Positions 11,216-22,583 of a stretch of DNA of 64,000 nucleotides are shown here, one piece after another. Made by a program: the position numbers and the translations under genes. How positions within the stretch are numbered: position 1 is the first letter of the stretch; the number at the start of each line of letters is the position of its first letter. The notes below the pieces were generated by a model. It was not told where the DNA came from and ran no database searches. It saw nothing but the letters and a program-made list of their open reading frames with translations. Origin of the DNA: Leguminivora glycinivorella (lineage: Eukaryota > Arthropoda > Insecta > Lepidoptera > Tortricidae); contig NC_062979.1 of the NCBI RefSeq assembly GCF_023078275.1, positions 17,899,848 to 17,963,847 on the forward strand, written 5' to 3'.

Positions 11216-12650
11216 TGCCATCTGACCTTCCAACTCTTAAAATATAACCAGTCTTCACGGAATGTAATAATTCTCCTCTTACATATTCTCCTCGTAACTA
11301 GGGTACATTTTACTCTTGACCCATTTACAAACTGCAACCCGCCGCTATACTCATATGTAGGTTTATGAGCACTTTGCAACAGTAATCCTCAAATTCACGG
11401 GCGTCATTCCTAAGAGTACATTAGCCGTACACGAAAAACATGTTTTTGCTGGTACCAGAATTCAAAAAGTATTATAAAGAGGCGTAGGCGTAATGGCGTA
11501 GCGTATTTCTGATTGTTTGTTTGCGACCTAATATTTAGCCAAGGCCCAAGACTGACCTAAGATAGCTATTAATTAAATATTGTAAATCCTTATCGCTCAG
11601 ATGTAATTGATAAATTGATAATAGTGATTTAAAAGAACAGTAAAAAAACTATTATAACACAAATCTTAAATAGCGCACCAATATTTTTTTGTTAACAACT
11701 GATTTTTTATTACACCAAAATGTTTGCGAAAATATAATAATCAGAAGGACATTTACTGTGACAGCTTTTAGCTAGATTATTTATTATAGTGTCTGCTCTA
11801 AAGCATCACAAAAACATAAAATTAGTCCGTGATTTTTCATCACATTTTACCTCCTAAGTTTACACGCGCTATTCTTTATTTTTCCCATGACATTAATCAT
11901 TCATAACGAAAAAACTGCACTAAGTGAGTATAAAAGCCGAGCAAGGTAAAGGATAAGATAAGTTTAAAGATAAAATAATGGTCGGGTGAAAGTAGAGCAG
12001 GTACGTTGCAAATTGTACTATAAGAAAATGGTGGGACGGGTGTGGGGAGCCCTTGGGGGTTGTCTATTGATCCCCGCCGTCGCGCCGCGCTCTGACCGGT
12101 CGTGACCCGCGCCGCCCTTGCATCGTACATCGTACGACCGTCCGAGACCGCGAATCTATCATTTAAATTGGCCCAGCTGTATTTCCATTTGAGGCTGAAT
12201 AAATGATGTCGTTGGTAATAGCTGTAATTGGGGATCCCTGCCCGCTCGACGGATATGTGGAAACATTTCCCTTTGGACTGCGAGGGCTCTTTTAATTTGG
12301 ATCATTGAATTTAACTTCTATATGGTAGTAACGATCGTGCAAAATGCGTATTAAAACGCTGTTAATTTAAAAACGAGACTTAACATACTTATGCCACCGC
12401 CGTAGTAATAAAGAAACACCCCGGAAAGTCAAGTAAATTGAAACGGTCGTTTAGTTGGTCCTACGACTAGAATGGCTACACGAATAATATAGCTCGAAGT
12501 GTTTACTACCACAGAACTAAATCAAGATAGAAGGAAAAAGTGTATCTACTTCGCGTGCGAAAAAGTTAAATAGCGAGCAACATTGTTCGCCGCGCAAGTC
12601 AGTCTGCTCCCGACCGCTGCCCGCGAGTGACATACAGTGAAAAATACAAA
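11216..12650. other. Spacer with a GC-rich patch upstream of the THAP exon
   Basis: No gene is supported. A locally GC-rich segment at about 12030-12150 and the stretch just before 12651 could contain a promoter; an initiator-like TCAGTC lies at 12600. This is inference only. Confidence 0.35.
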
Positions 12651-12730
12651 ATGGGTCGGTATTCGATAATTAACTGTTCAAACACCACCAATAAAAGCAA
12701 GGGTGTTAAACAAAGTGTTTCCTATCATCG
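12651..12730 (+). CDS. THAP-domain exon 1 (partial gene)
   Basis: ATG at 12651 opens 26 complete codons plus two bases, then the donor GTAAGT at 12731. The peptide ends in CSNTTNKSKGVKQSVSYHR, which matches the first half of a THAP zinc finger: Cys, a Ser/Asn turn, a KGV block, and an F/Y-H-R before the first intron. The split last codon starts CG, so it encodes Arg whatever base follows. THAP fingers are C2CH DNA-binding modules. The first zinc Cys expected near residue 4-5 is not there (Tyr4-Ser5), so zinc binding may be lost. No exon with the rest of the domain is found downstream before the transposon nest at 13081. A half-domain of the complementary type is at 37352-37473 on the other strand. 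This could be a broken gene or a gene whose next exon lies beyond the insertions. Confidence 0.5.
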
Positions 12731-13080
12731 GTAAGTACCATTTGTCCTAAAATATTTTTTATTAAATAAAAAACACGATTTTCCTATTTTTATCATCAAA
12801 ACATTAGCTGACGTACGGCCGTCAAACTAGTTTTCCATTGCGGCTTTAATTTGACGAGTCCTACTTGGCGTGCGTTTAAAACAAGCGATATAAAAATAGG
12901 CTATTCAAACTGTCGAGACAAAGTGAAGGTAGATTTGTTATTTTGTCCGTCGAACTCACGTCGAACTTAAGAATAGTGGTGCACCATGGAACTATATCGT
13001 CATGTATGCTGCGATTTCCTTATTCGATTTAAATCGATTTTGCGAAGCAGTGGAAATTATAATTATGTTTTTATATTGTT
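12731..13080. other. Putative intron start, no second exon seen
   Basis: Sequence following the THAP exon donor. I looked for the W..L and C..H-F half of the domain and did not find it here. Confidence 0.35.
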
Positions 13081-13327
13081 ATGAAACTATACATATAAAG
13101 TACGAGTGAAAAGTAAATTTAACTTTAAAATAGGTTACAGTTACGGTATTAACGTTGAATTTGTGGTCGGCAGAAAAACAAATACAAACATAATACGCTC
13201 TATACTTATTATGAATAAAAATAACTCTAGAAATGTGTTAATGGTTAATTATATTTATATATTACTAAAAGTTGTAACAAATAACATGAGGATAATGCTG
13301 TGAGTACATGGTCGATTTTCTTAAAAA

Positions 13328-13508
13328 TGTGGGACTACTATTTAGATTAAATAAATAGCAAAATAACTTGAACGTATTTTATTGACAAATCAAAAATCTA
13401 TAATAACATAAGTCAGTTTCTGACATCGAGGTATATAAAATTATCTTAGCTGCCTGCGTTCGTAGGCGGAGGTAAGCTAACCCAAAGATTCAAAAGAGGT
13501 TCGCCACA
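13328..13508 (-). repeat. 3' LTR of the CsRn1-like element
   Basis: 181 bp, starts TGTGGGACTAC and ends TTCGCCACA. Just inside it, on the minus strand, is the purine-rich GGGGGAGGCTGA (13509-13525), the polypurine tract. It differs from the other LTR by one base (T for G near 13452) and one missing G near the start. Confidence 0.9.
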
Positions 13509-13578
13509 TCAGCCTCCCCCAGACCTTTACGGTCGATAACGTAACGGAAACCAAACCTGACGACCAGAACGAGTCTTC

Positions 13579-15501
13579 TTAGGCTCGGTGACGGACGGGA
13601 GGAGCAGGAGGAACTATTGCGGGTGCTGATGTTGAAACTGGTACTGGAGGAGTACTAGAACTACCTGGTTCGTCTGACAAGACGTACGCTGGTTTTATTC
13701 TATCAATAGAAACAGAAACGGCCTTTCCTAAAATGTCTATGACAAAATATTTATCATTTCTTTGCAACACTAGGTAAGGACCAGCGTAAGGAGGCTCTAA
13801 TGATCTGCGCACTAGATCTTGTCTCACAAATACGTGCGAAACAGTCGACAGATCCTTAAATATAAAAACTTTTGCAGTACCATGGCGAGTCACAGCGGAC
13901 GGCTGCAATTTCCTAATATGTAGGCGTAACCTTGATAAGAAGTCTGTATAGTCAACCGAACCGTCAGCTGGATTACTGCTGAAAAAGTCCCCAGGGAGTT
14001 TAAGGGTTTCCCCGTAAACGAGTTCGGCGGTAGAAGCGGATAAATCATCCTTCCAGGCACTGCGAATTCCTAACAGTACAAGTGGAAGAGATTCCGTCCA
14101 TGTATCGTTTGCGTGACACATTATTGCTCCTTTGAGCTGACGATGAAAACGTTCAACCAATCCGTTTGCCGCTGGATGGTATGCAGTCGTTTTCAAATGA
14201 TTAAAGCCGGTTAATGCCGAAATCTGACGGAACAAGTGAGATTCAAACTGTCTGCCTCTGTCCGTAGTCACTCTATCAGGGCAACCGAATCGTGCTATCC
14301 ATGAGGTGATAAACGCTTTAGCCACGCTTTCCGCTGTGATATCTACTATCGGTACTGCTTCTGGCCAGCGAGTAAATCTATCAACAGCGGTAAAACAGTA
14401 CCTGTATCCGTCTGAGCTAGGCAACGGACCTATTAAATCCAAGTGGACATGTGAAAACCGCGCTGAAGGTGTCTTGAATTCATGAACTGGTGCATGTACG
14501 TGTCGAGAAACTTTAGATTTTTGACAATCTATGCAAGTTCGCGCCCATGTGCGACAGTCTTTCCTGACCCCCGGCCAAACGTAACGTTCAGTTACCAACT
14601 TAATAGTGGCTCTTGCACTAGGGTGACTCAGCTGATGAAGAGAGTCAAATACTGTTTTTCGAAGTTCGGGCGTTATGTACGGTCGTTTAACGGGCCCGGA
14701 TACGTCGCAGAACAGTTTAGTTTTACCAAAAATTATTTGTTTAAGTTTAAGAGATGAACCGGTTTCGATTAATTTTTGGAGTTCTGTATCCGTGCCTTGA
14801 GATTCCGCTAAAACATCTAAATCTAGACCATTAGTAGTATTAGTTATAGCGTCGGTTCTCGAGAGCGCGTCGGCTACGACATTGTCTTCGCCAACGATGT
14901 ACCTGATGTCAGTGGTAAATTGTGAAATAAAATCTAAGTACCTAAACTGACGAGGCGAGCATGAGTCATATGATTTTTTAAAAGCTGATATTATAGGTTT
15001 ATGGTCGGTCATGATAAAAAATGGTTTCAATTCTATCATGTGACGGAAATACTTGACTGATTCGTAAATTGACAATAGTTCCCGGTCATAGGCGCTGTAT
15101 TTAGTTTGAGCTACATTTAATTTCCTAGAAAAGAAACCTAGCGGTTGCCAGTGACCTTGAACTTTCTGTTGAAGAACCGACCCAATAGCAAAATCAGATG
15201 CGTCAGTGACAATGGCTAAAGGAGCCCGGGGATCTGGATGGGCTAACAGGGCTGCACGGGCAATGATCTGTTTACATGCGTCGAATGCTTTTTCCAGCTC
15301 AGGAGTCCAATTTATAGCGTTATTGCTTTTGACGGAAGTCCCACAAAATAACGCATGCAAAGGAGCCTGTACTTTTGCAGCATTGGGCATAAAACGCCTA
15401 TAAAAATTGATTGCACCCAGAAAACGTCTTAGATCTCTAAATGTTCTTGGTTTTGAGAAATCTTGGATTGCCCTAACTCTTTCGGTAATGGGTTTCGAAC
15501 C
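13579..15501 (-). pseudogene. pol 3' part: RT connection, RNase H, integrase
   Basis: Open for about 640 codons from the LINE junction to the stop at 13579. In order it carries: the end of the RT/connection region (FLGAINFYRRFM near 15390-15440); RNase H with VTDASDFAIGSVLQQ, YDRELLSIYESVKYFRHM, TDHKPI and ADALSR; an integrase HHCC finger (HQLSH ... CIDCQKSK); the D,D-E core (HLDLIGPLPSSDGYRY, TTDRGRQFES, NGLVERFHRQLKGA); and a C-terminal segment with a GPY/F-like PPYAGPYLVLQR. All catalytic positions I can place are present. The frame on the far side of the LINE (19069-20244) is the same phase, so pol was intact before the LINE landed. The residues after the integrase are Pro/Ser-rich. Confidence 0.9.
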
Positions 15502-16944
15502 TTTTCATTTCATTTCATTTCATTTATTAACCATAATGTAATATGATCATTACATGGTAAGTCAGCATTTTACAATATTTTATAACATTTTACTATGTAA
15601 GTAAGTAAGCTTAGTATTAATCATAATAAATAATAATCTATTTACAAATTTCGTCAATTACATTATTATTCAATGATAAGTATTCATTTATCGAATAGAA
15701 GGCATGGTTTTGGAAAAATTTTTTTACTGTGTTTTTAAATAAATTAAAAGGTAAATCTGTGACATTTGTGGGCAATTTATTAAAGAGCTTTATTTTTATG
15801 AAAATTCCCTGTTTTTGGCATTTTTTCAATTTAAGAAAGGGAAGTATTAGCTTGCTATTGTTCCTCGTATTATAATTGTGACAATCCGAACGCTTAAGTA
15901 AGGTATTTGATTTGTTATGAATTTCTAACACAGAGTTGTATATGTACAGTGATACGACCGTCATTATTTTAAGCTTCAAAAAGTAAGACCTCGCCGATAT
16001 GCGCCAATTTACCCCACATATTATTCTGATTGAGCGTTTTTGTAGGATCAGTACCCGATTTATATCTACAGCATTTCCCCATATTGTAATTGCGTAAGCA
16101 AGTAGACTTTGTACATGAGCATAGTAAACAGTTTTTAAGGTTCTTAAGTTAACTAGGGGCTTTAGTTTCAACAGTGCGTAATTGGCTGATGCTAGTTTAT
16201 TACAGACTTTATCAATATGTATGCTATGTGTTAGTTTGCTGTCAATTTCATATCCTAAGAAACATGTATTGTGAGTATACTCAAAAGTGGTTGTTATATT
16301 CGTATTTCTTGAAATCGTTTTGTAGTTTACAAATGTGCTTTTATTTTCATTTAGTACAATGCCATTACATTCAAACCATTTGTGTAAAATGTCGGTAATG
16401 CATCGTAGGTGTCTTTCCATTGATGATTGGTATTTGTGTCTGACCCCAATATGCGTATCATCTGCAAAGAGAGTGATCTGCGCCCAATCGATTCGAAGGC
16501 AAGTCGTTGACATAAATCAAGAATAGTACTGGGCCCAAAATGGAACCTTGGGGTACGCCAATTTCATTCAGTTCGGGGGATGACATATTTTTTCGAACTT
16601 CAACCACTTGCGTTCGATTTCGCATGTAACTGGTCATCATTTTTAATGCTATGTCGCCAAAACCATAGTGGTGCAGTTTACAAAGAAGAATATCATGCCG
16701 TATACAGTCAAATGCCTTAGATAGGTCGCAAAACATGCTAGCACATTTCTGCGACCCATCCATAGACTCTAGTGCAAAATCCACGACTCTTCTTATAACC
16801 ATGGCTGTCGACCTGCCTTTTCTGAAGCCATATTGGTGGTGCGAGAAAAGATCGTTTTGTTCGAAGAAATCCATTATTCTGTTTTTTAGAACCGCTTCTA
16901 AGACCTTTGAGAAAACAGGTAACACGCACACTGGTCTATAATTA

Positions 16945-18892
16945 AGGTAATGGCGCCTATTAACGTGGTACTTAAGGCAGATTTCAAAAGATACCAAAAA
17001 ATTAAGGGTATCAAAGCTCATTAACGACCACAAATATTTTTTTTATGGAAGAGTATTTATTGAACTATTAGTTTTGAAGAGTTTTAGGATCATTTTAGTT
17101 TATTATATGTCATAAAATGATTATTGAAGCCAACATACCTAAATTTTCTATTACCGTGGTAATGAACAGGTTGCAGTTCTATTAACGCGAATTGAGATTT
17201 CATTCTTCTTCTTCTTCGTCGAAACCTCATGACTGAGGGTCGTGACCACCATAAGTCGCTGTACGTTGCAGTGCTCTCCACTCAGGCCGATCTTTTGCCT
17301 TCCTAAAGGATCCCTGGAGCCCAACGCGCGTGACCTTCTTTATTGTGTTGAACCAGCGCGTGGGTAATCCGGCTCTTTTACGATGGCCCTCCACTGGTCC
17401 GACGATCAACGCCTTCTCAAGGCTGTCAGGATCTCGTCTGGCCAAATGGCCAAAGAAGCCTATAATTCTCTCCCGGCAGATAGCAGAGAGGCGAGTCTTG
17501 ATATTGAGCTCTTGTAGAATAGATACGTTAGTGCGACGTGCTGTCCAAGAATTTCCCAACATTTTACGCCAACACCACATTTCGAACGCATCTATCCTGG
17601 CCACCGTTTGCTCTTTTAATGTCCAAGTTTCCGCTGCATAGAGAAAGATGGAGAAAACTAGTGTGCGCATGAGGCGTACTTTTGTACTGCGTTTGATATT
17701 GCGGAGATTTCATTACCGAGGGTATGAATGACAGTGTTTTTCTGCCATCGGTAAATAGAAACCCATCTCAAAATTCGGAGCTTAATACCGATGGTTGAAT
17801 ATACAAATTATGACAAATACATATACCTATACTATCCTCCTTTATGAATACCCACAGAAGACTCAGTTTCACCTAAGAAATCTGTACTTACGGTACACTA
17901 AATGTCATATTTTGATACAAGACTAATATGTCGCTCGGTAATAGATACTTCTATAGGAACCCATTACCGACCCAAACAAATATTGCATGGATCGGTAATA
18001 GATTCTTATATATTCTATTACCGAGGGTTATCTGATCGTACCATCGGTAATAGGCATAAATTGGAGTATTATAAAATCTAATTCCGACCCATAAAAACAA
18101 AGTCATACAGATGTATTTTCATTACAAATCAAAATAAAATATTGCAACCTTATATTAAAACCAAGTTTACATAACTGGTAAGTAAGCATCAGACTTTATG
18201 TCAATGTTTAAAAAAATTGACAAATTAACGGTTTTCATAGAAACTACGAAATCAGTCATGAAGTTTTTGCTAAAAATTAAGGTTTTGTTGAATAATTTTC
18301 ATACCGCGTAAATAGTTCTTTGATAGCGTGAATAGATCAAGATTGAAACAACTGTAAGACATTATATAACTGATCACATATACTTAAAATAAAGCAAAAA
18401 GAACTAATATCACTACTTTAACTATTTCCGTTGTATACCACAGTAATAGAATCTACTCACGAAATGGCGCCTTTCACTGCTGTCTTTTAATTTCCACTTT
18501 AAACACATTTCCAGGCTAAACAATACGTAAAAAGTACTCAGAAGTCATGTAGAAAACTATAAACAATAATTTGAAATGCATAACTTTCACCTGTTTGCCA
18601 TAATTATTACGTAAACTACTAAATGAGATTGGAGTTCACTTAGGTTTAGCGTCACACGTCAGTATGACACAACCTCTTCTCGCGGCCCCGTGGCAAAAAC
18701 TGTCAAATAGCGAGCGTCTTCTTTCATTCACACTCTCTATCGCCTATATGTGCGTTAGTCAACTAAACAGGCTTCCTTTGTGTGAGTAACTTTTTTTAAG
18801 AAATTGGTCGGTTTGCCTGTAAAATGCGTATTTGCAAATGCGGCGGTAATGGACGTCGATTTCGATACCCGCGTTAATAGCCGCCGTTACCT
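16945..18892. mobile_element. TIR element with TA duplication and CGGTAATAG motifs
   Basis: 1948 bp bounded by AGGTAATGGCGCCTATTAACG and, inverted, AGGTAACGGCGGCTATTAACG. TA is duplicated at 16943-16944 and 18893-18894; removing the element restores the LINE's frame. A TA duplication fits Tc1/mariner and some other superfamilies. The motif CGGTAATAG or its complement CTATTACCG recurs inside in both orientations (near 17148, 17713, 17747, 17935, 17963, 17993, 18017, 18044), possibly transposase binding sites. No transposase is encoded. It contains an RTE fragment at 17205-17703. Confidence 0.85.
17205..17703 (-). mobile_element. 5'-truncated RTE LINE fragment with 11-bp duplication
   Basis: 499 bp flanked by GAGATTTCATT at 17194-17204 and 17704-17714. 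Read on the minus strand, it encodes the last ~147 residues of an RTE-type polyprotein: YAAETWTLKEQTVARIDAFE, MWCWRKMLGNSW, TNVSILQELN, FFGHLARRD and RAGLPTRWFN. It ends in a (GAA)n tail, as RTE elements do with short-repeat tails. The coding remnant runs 17670 down to 17227. Another RTE fragment from a different copy lies at 39192-39620. Confidence 0.9.
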
Positions 18893-19068
18893 TACTTGGG
18901 TCATTATGTGTCCCTTTCTTAAAAATAGGTACGACTCTGCCGGTTTTCAGTACTTCTGGAAATGTCCCGTCCTTCATGCAGCTATTCAGGACAAATAGTA
19001 GTAATTCCATGATGTTGTCATTATATCTTATAATCTTCAATATTCTGGTATCCATGCCCTGTATGTTT

Positions 19069-20244
19069 ACCTTTAGAAGAAACGAGATAGCCTAGAAACT
19101 CTATTTCCGGTACAGCGAATAAACATTTATTAGGGTTAAGCAGAATCCCGTGGTCACTAAAACGCTTAAAGATTAAACGCAAGTGTTCCTCATGCTCCTT
19201 TTCATTCGCGGAAGCTACCAATACGTCGTCAATGTACGAAAAACAAAAATTGAGCCCTTGCAAAACCTCGTCCATGAAACGTTGAAATGTTTGAGCCGCA
19301 TTACGTAATCCTAAACTCATGAACGGGAATTCGAAGAGCCCGAAAGGAGTTGTTATGGCCGTTTTAGGAATGTCTTTGGGCGCGACGGGAATCTGATTAT
19401 ATGCTTTTACTAAATCCAACTTGCTAAACACTTTACAATTGTAAAGATTGTGTGAAAAATCTGCAATGTTACGTACCGGGTATCGATCTGGTATCGTACG
19501 TGCGTTGAGTGCGCGGTAATCGCCACAAGGACGCCAACCCCTGTCTTTCTTGGGTACTAAATGAAGAGGAGATGACCACGCGCTCTCAGATCGCCTCGCG
19601 ATACCGGTACGCTCCATGTCTTCAAATTCTTGTCGCGCAATTTTCAAACGATCCGGTGCTAGTCGTCTAGGTCGAGAGTACACCGGAGGGCCAAGAGTTG
19701 TCCTGATATAATGCTCCGTGGTGTGTTTACAAATTCGTTCTTGAGGGCTACCAACCGGTCGCAAAATATCAGGGTACTCCGCCAAAAGTTTATGGTAGGC
19801 AGAATTGCCCGTGATGACTTTAATCTCTGGACATGTAACAGATGTAGCAACACCAGCTGATGCAAGAGAAGTTGTATTGTCTATTAAACGTGAGTTTCGT
19901 ATATCTACCAACAAATTGTAAAAAGATAAAAAATCTACTCCTATAATTGGTTTGCTTACGTCCGCAACTACGAAACGCCAAACAAAAAGGCGCCGTAAAC
20001 CAAAATCAAGAGACAAACTTAAAAAACCGTAAGTTGAAATAACCGTATTATTCGCGGCAAAAAGTTCGTAGTCCGTTCGACAACGTTTTTGACCACGCAA
20101 AAAACTCATTGGAAAAACACACAAATCCGATCCTGTATCAATCAAAAATTGAAGTTTAGTTTTAACATCTGTGACAAACAATCGGATAGATAATGCATTA
20201 CACTCACCACTATTGTCACTAATCTTACCAGTTGCACGAAGCAA
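19069..20244 (-). pseudogene. pol 5' part: protease and reverse transcriptase
   Basis: 392 codons open from ATG at 20244 to the LINE junction. The aspartic protease active site is FLIDTGSDLCVFP near residue 35. After a linker comes RT: EFEDMERTGIARRSESAWSS, PLHLVPKKDRGWRPCGDYRA, YPVRNIADF, KVFSKLDLVKAYNQIPV, FGLFEFPFMSLGLRNAAQTF, and the catalytic FSYIDDVLVAS, then NPNKCLFAVPEIEFLGYLVSSKG. The RT is complete up to the thumb, where the LINE cuts it. It follows gag in another frame, as expected where a frameshift makes Gag-Pol. Confidence 0.9.
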
Positions 20245-20252
20245 CTGGTCGT

Positions 20253-21082
20253 CTAGTTTTTTGAATAGCTACATGGAGGGATGCACTTATCTGCTCTATT
20301 GCCGAAGTTGGAGTGGTACCAGCAATGTTGTCTGTCGTTGTCTGCATTATATCGACTTCTAGACTGGTTGCGTTGAGCAGGACGGGAACGGGACCAATAA
20401 GATCTCGGTTTCGTAGCGTCGCGGCGTCGTGTAGATGCGGACATCGCTTCAACCTTCGAAGATAAGGCATCAATTTTCTGGCTTAACTCATCTACCACTG
20501 AAGGTGGCACCGAAGACGTCGAAGCAACTGACACTTGTGGTGTCGGCGTCATTGAGTTAGTTTCGTAAGCTTTATCTGCCATTTGAGCTAATTTATCTAA
20601 AGATACATTATCGTCTTGAATGGAAATCAGACTTTGCAACAAAGATGGTAGACGTTTTGAACTTTTGACCATACCTGGCGTAAAAATTCGTCTGGGTACC
20701 CAGAGCCAGCGAGGTTACGGAGATGGCGCAGGAACTGGCTCGGCTTTCTATCTCCGAGTTCCTCCGAAGTCATAATCTGCTTCAGTTTTTCACTACGCGA
20801 TGCCGAAGTACGGGCAATTAGCTCTTTTTTCAAAGTTACATACTTGTTTTCTGCCGGCGGACTTACGATTATATCTTGAACTTCAGTGGCATATTTGGCT
20901 TCCAAAACTGAAATAACGTGGTAATACTTAGTAGAATCCGTAGTTATTCCTGCGACTGCAAATTGGCCTTCTATTTGTGAAAACCATAATGTTGCGTTGT
21001 CTGGCCAAAACGGTGGAATTTTCACGCTAACACGACAAACTGCTGAATCGCAGTTACTTGCTATATCTGGCATTCTGTACAC
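20253..21082 (-). pseudogene. gag of the CsRn1-like element
   Basis: Two overlapping frames. The first (21082 down to about 20670) starts near the primer site and contains the capsid-like KIPPFWPDNATLWFSQIEGQ and DRKPSQFLRHLRNLAG. The second (20672 down to 20253) continues with RLPSLLQSL and ends in HCWYHSNFGNRADKCIPPC, a Cys-His-Cys-Cys box in place of the usual CCHC knuckle. A single-base shift in the run of A near 20665-20675 joins them, so this copy of gag is frameshifted. The CHCC box supports the CsRn1 assignment. Confidence 0.85.
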
Positions 21083-21154
21083 TTCACGATTAAATGTTTA
21101 AAATATAGTAAACTCTAGTATTATTTTTATTTGATTTACGTTCGGGTCACCAAT

Positions 21155-21336
21155 TGTGGGGACTACTATTTAGATTAAATAAATAGCAAAATAACTTGAA
21201 CGTATTTTATTGACAAATCAAAAATCTATAATAACATAAGTCAGTTTCTGACATCGAGGTATATAAAATTATCTTAGCGGCCTGCGTTCGTAGGCGGAGG
21301 TAAGCTAACCCAAAGATTCAAAAGAGGTTCGCCACA
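21155..21336 (-). repeat. 5' LTR of the CsRn1-like element
   Basis: 182 bp, TGTGGGGACTAC...TTCGCCACA. Because the element reads on the minus strand, this is the upstream LTR. The primer-binding site TGGTGACCCGAACGT follows it after two bases. Confidence 0.9.
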
Positions 21337-21395
21337 AAAATATTACGAAATATTAACTAGTATTAATACCTACCTACTAAAATCTTTGTTCCTGG

Positions 21396-21550
21396 GTGGC
21401 TAGCCGAATGGCACAATCGCTCACGAAACGCTCACGAAACGAAGCGCTAGTAGATATCTATCTCTATCGCGCTTGCGTATTGGCGCGACAGAGCCAGCGG
21501 CGTATCGCTTTCGTTTGGCGTCGGAGAAATGCCATTCGGCTACGGGGCCA
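21396..21550. mobile_element. Short MITE, copy 2
   Basis: 155 bp with the same ends as 4084-4212. It is absent at the matching place in the uninterrupted unit (3258-3259, 'cctgg|cctt'), so this is a clear insertion. Compared with copy 1 it has extra sequence after 'cacgaaacg', including a partial repeat of 'gctcacgaaac'. Confidence 0.8.
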
Positions 21551-21809
21551 GGCCTTAGGCAAATTATATACCTACTAGTGAATTGTTTGTCATCACACGA
21601 ATACAGGTATATACTTACTTCATTTCACAACGAAGATGAACATCCGATATTTTTAACTTCGGCGGGCATCCCGCACGCAACCTCCACAATCGATCGAATG
21701 GGTTACGCGGCGACAACGTTCCCATCACTAAAGTACACTCGTGACGTCATAGGCTCGACACAAAATGTTACACGCTCGGTTTCGCTGTTAATCGCCGAGC
21801 ATTTTCCTT

Positions 21810-22583
21810 AAAGAAGTAGGTAGGTCTGTACTTTCTAGAAAATTGATTTACCGTAGCTCAGAGAGAAATTGCCTGTTCCAATTATTGGAGGATTTTCTAG
21901 TTACAATGTCGCTATAAGTATTACATTTTACAGAATATTACAGATAGAGGTTTAGGGTTGATGCTCCAGCGGTCCAGCCCCAAAACAATTAATAAAATTA
22001 TTTGACTAAAATTACAAAAATTATAATGAATATTTATTTTCGGTTTATTTTTAAATGATAATGATAAGTTACGTAACCTAATTAGGGCTGTTACGATTTA
22101 ACACAAAATAGATTATTTTTAATAGTTTCAGTTTTTAAAAAGTACTTTAATTTGACCATAAGGCTTCAATAATTGTAAAGGCATGTACCAAATGTTGGTT
22201 AATTTTAGGCGGTGAAATAAGTGGTGTGTCACTAGAAAACGGAGCGAAATTCTTATTTTCTGTGGGACGATACGTGCCTACCTACATTTTCTAATTTGCT
22301 GCTGTTCTTAAAAACGGACTTTATTAAAACGTAAAAAAAATATAGTAAAAGAACCCTTTTTTAAATAATTGAGTTAAAAATATTTTCCTCTTTGTTGCGC
22401 TCGTAAATTTGCACTTAGGTACAGTGCAAAAGTGCAATAGGGCGAAGCAACACGTCAAAATGTGATTCGAAGTGGATGAGAGGAGTAGAGGAGGTCCATC
22501 CTGTAAACAAATGCATCATTTTCATGGTAAAAACTATTCAAAAACTGGTTACGGTGTAAGGTACAGCGGGGCCCGCTTGAAAT
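21810..22583. other. Intergenic, no gene seen
   Basis: AT-rich. A 69-codon frame at 22472-22681 runs into the LTR at 22584 and has no recognisable content. Confidence 0.4.

Larger units (their letters stand above)
15638..19055 (-). pseudogene. LINE reverse transcriptase remnant
   Basis: Three pieces. The first (19055 down to 18895) carries FPEVLKTGRVVPIFKKGTHN, the start of RT. The second (about 16944 down to 16458) carries NYRPVCVLPVFSKVLE, YGFRKGRSTA, DLSKAFDCIRHDILL and GVPQGSILGPVLFLIYVNDLP. The third (16513 down to 15638) carries LFADDT, the catalytic box, then thumb and C-terminal sequence to a stop at 15638. The first and second pieces join exactly once the nested TIR element is ignored. 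A frameshift separates the second and third near 16480-16510. The FFKKG / SNYRP / PQGSILGP signatures are those of the Jockey-CR1 group; I cannot name the family. Confidence 0.85.
15505..19068 (-). mobile_element. 5'-truncated LINE (Jockey/CR1 type) inserted in pol
   Basis: It lies between two copies of ACCTTT (15499-15504 and 19069-19074), the target duplication, in the LTR element's pol frame. The 3' end on the minus strand is a short (AAATG)n tail (TTTCATTTCATTTCATTT on the plus strand, 15503-15525), typical of non-LTR elements with simple-repeat tails. It starts inside the reverse transcriptase, so the 5' half is missing. Another element (16945-18892) splits it, leaving about 1.6 kb of LINE. 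Confidence 0.85.
13328..21336 (-). mobile_element. Ty3-type LTR retrotransposon, CsRn1/Kabuki-like
   Basis: Two LTRs of 181 and 182 bp (13328-13508 and 21155-21336), both TGTGG...CCACA, differ by one base change and one G. AAAA is duplicated on both sides (13324-13327, 21337-21340), and copy A at about 3200 shows the empty site. On the minus strand the order is LTR, primer site, gag, protease, RT, (foreign LINE), RNase H, integrase, polypurine tract, LTR. The primer site TGGTGACCCGAACGT (21152 down to 21138) matches the 3' end of insect tRNA-Trp at 13 of 15 bases by my recollection. Gag ends in a C-H-C-C box. tRNA-Trp priming and a CHCC Gag box are traits of the CsRn1 clade. Element length without the nested LINE is about 4.4 kb. 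It is not functional because of the LINE and a gag frameshift. Confidence 0.9.
13081..21809. repeat. Dispersed unit, copy B, split by insertions
   Basis: Its left part (13081-13327) and right part (21341-21809) match the uninterrupted copy at 2958-3516. The right part also carries the MITE at 21396-21550, which is absent from copy A. The AAAA at the junction is duplicated around the LTR element. Confidence 0.85.

Noticed and set aside
11897..12130. 77-codon frame on the minus strand in a GC-rich patch
   Set aside because: Composition effect; no recognisable motif and no splice context.
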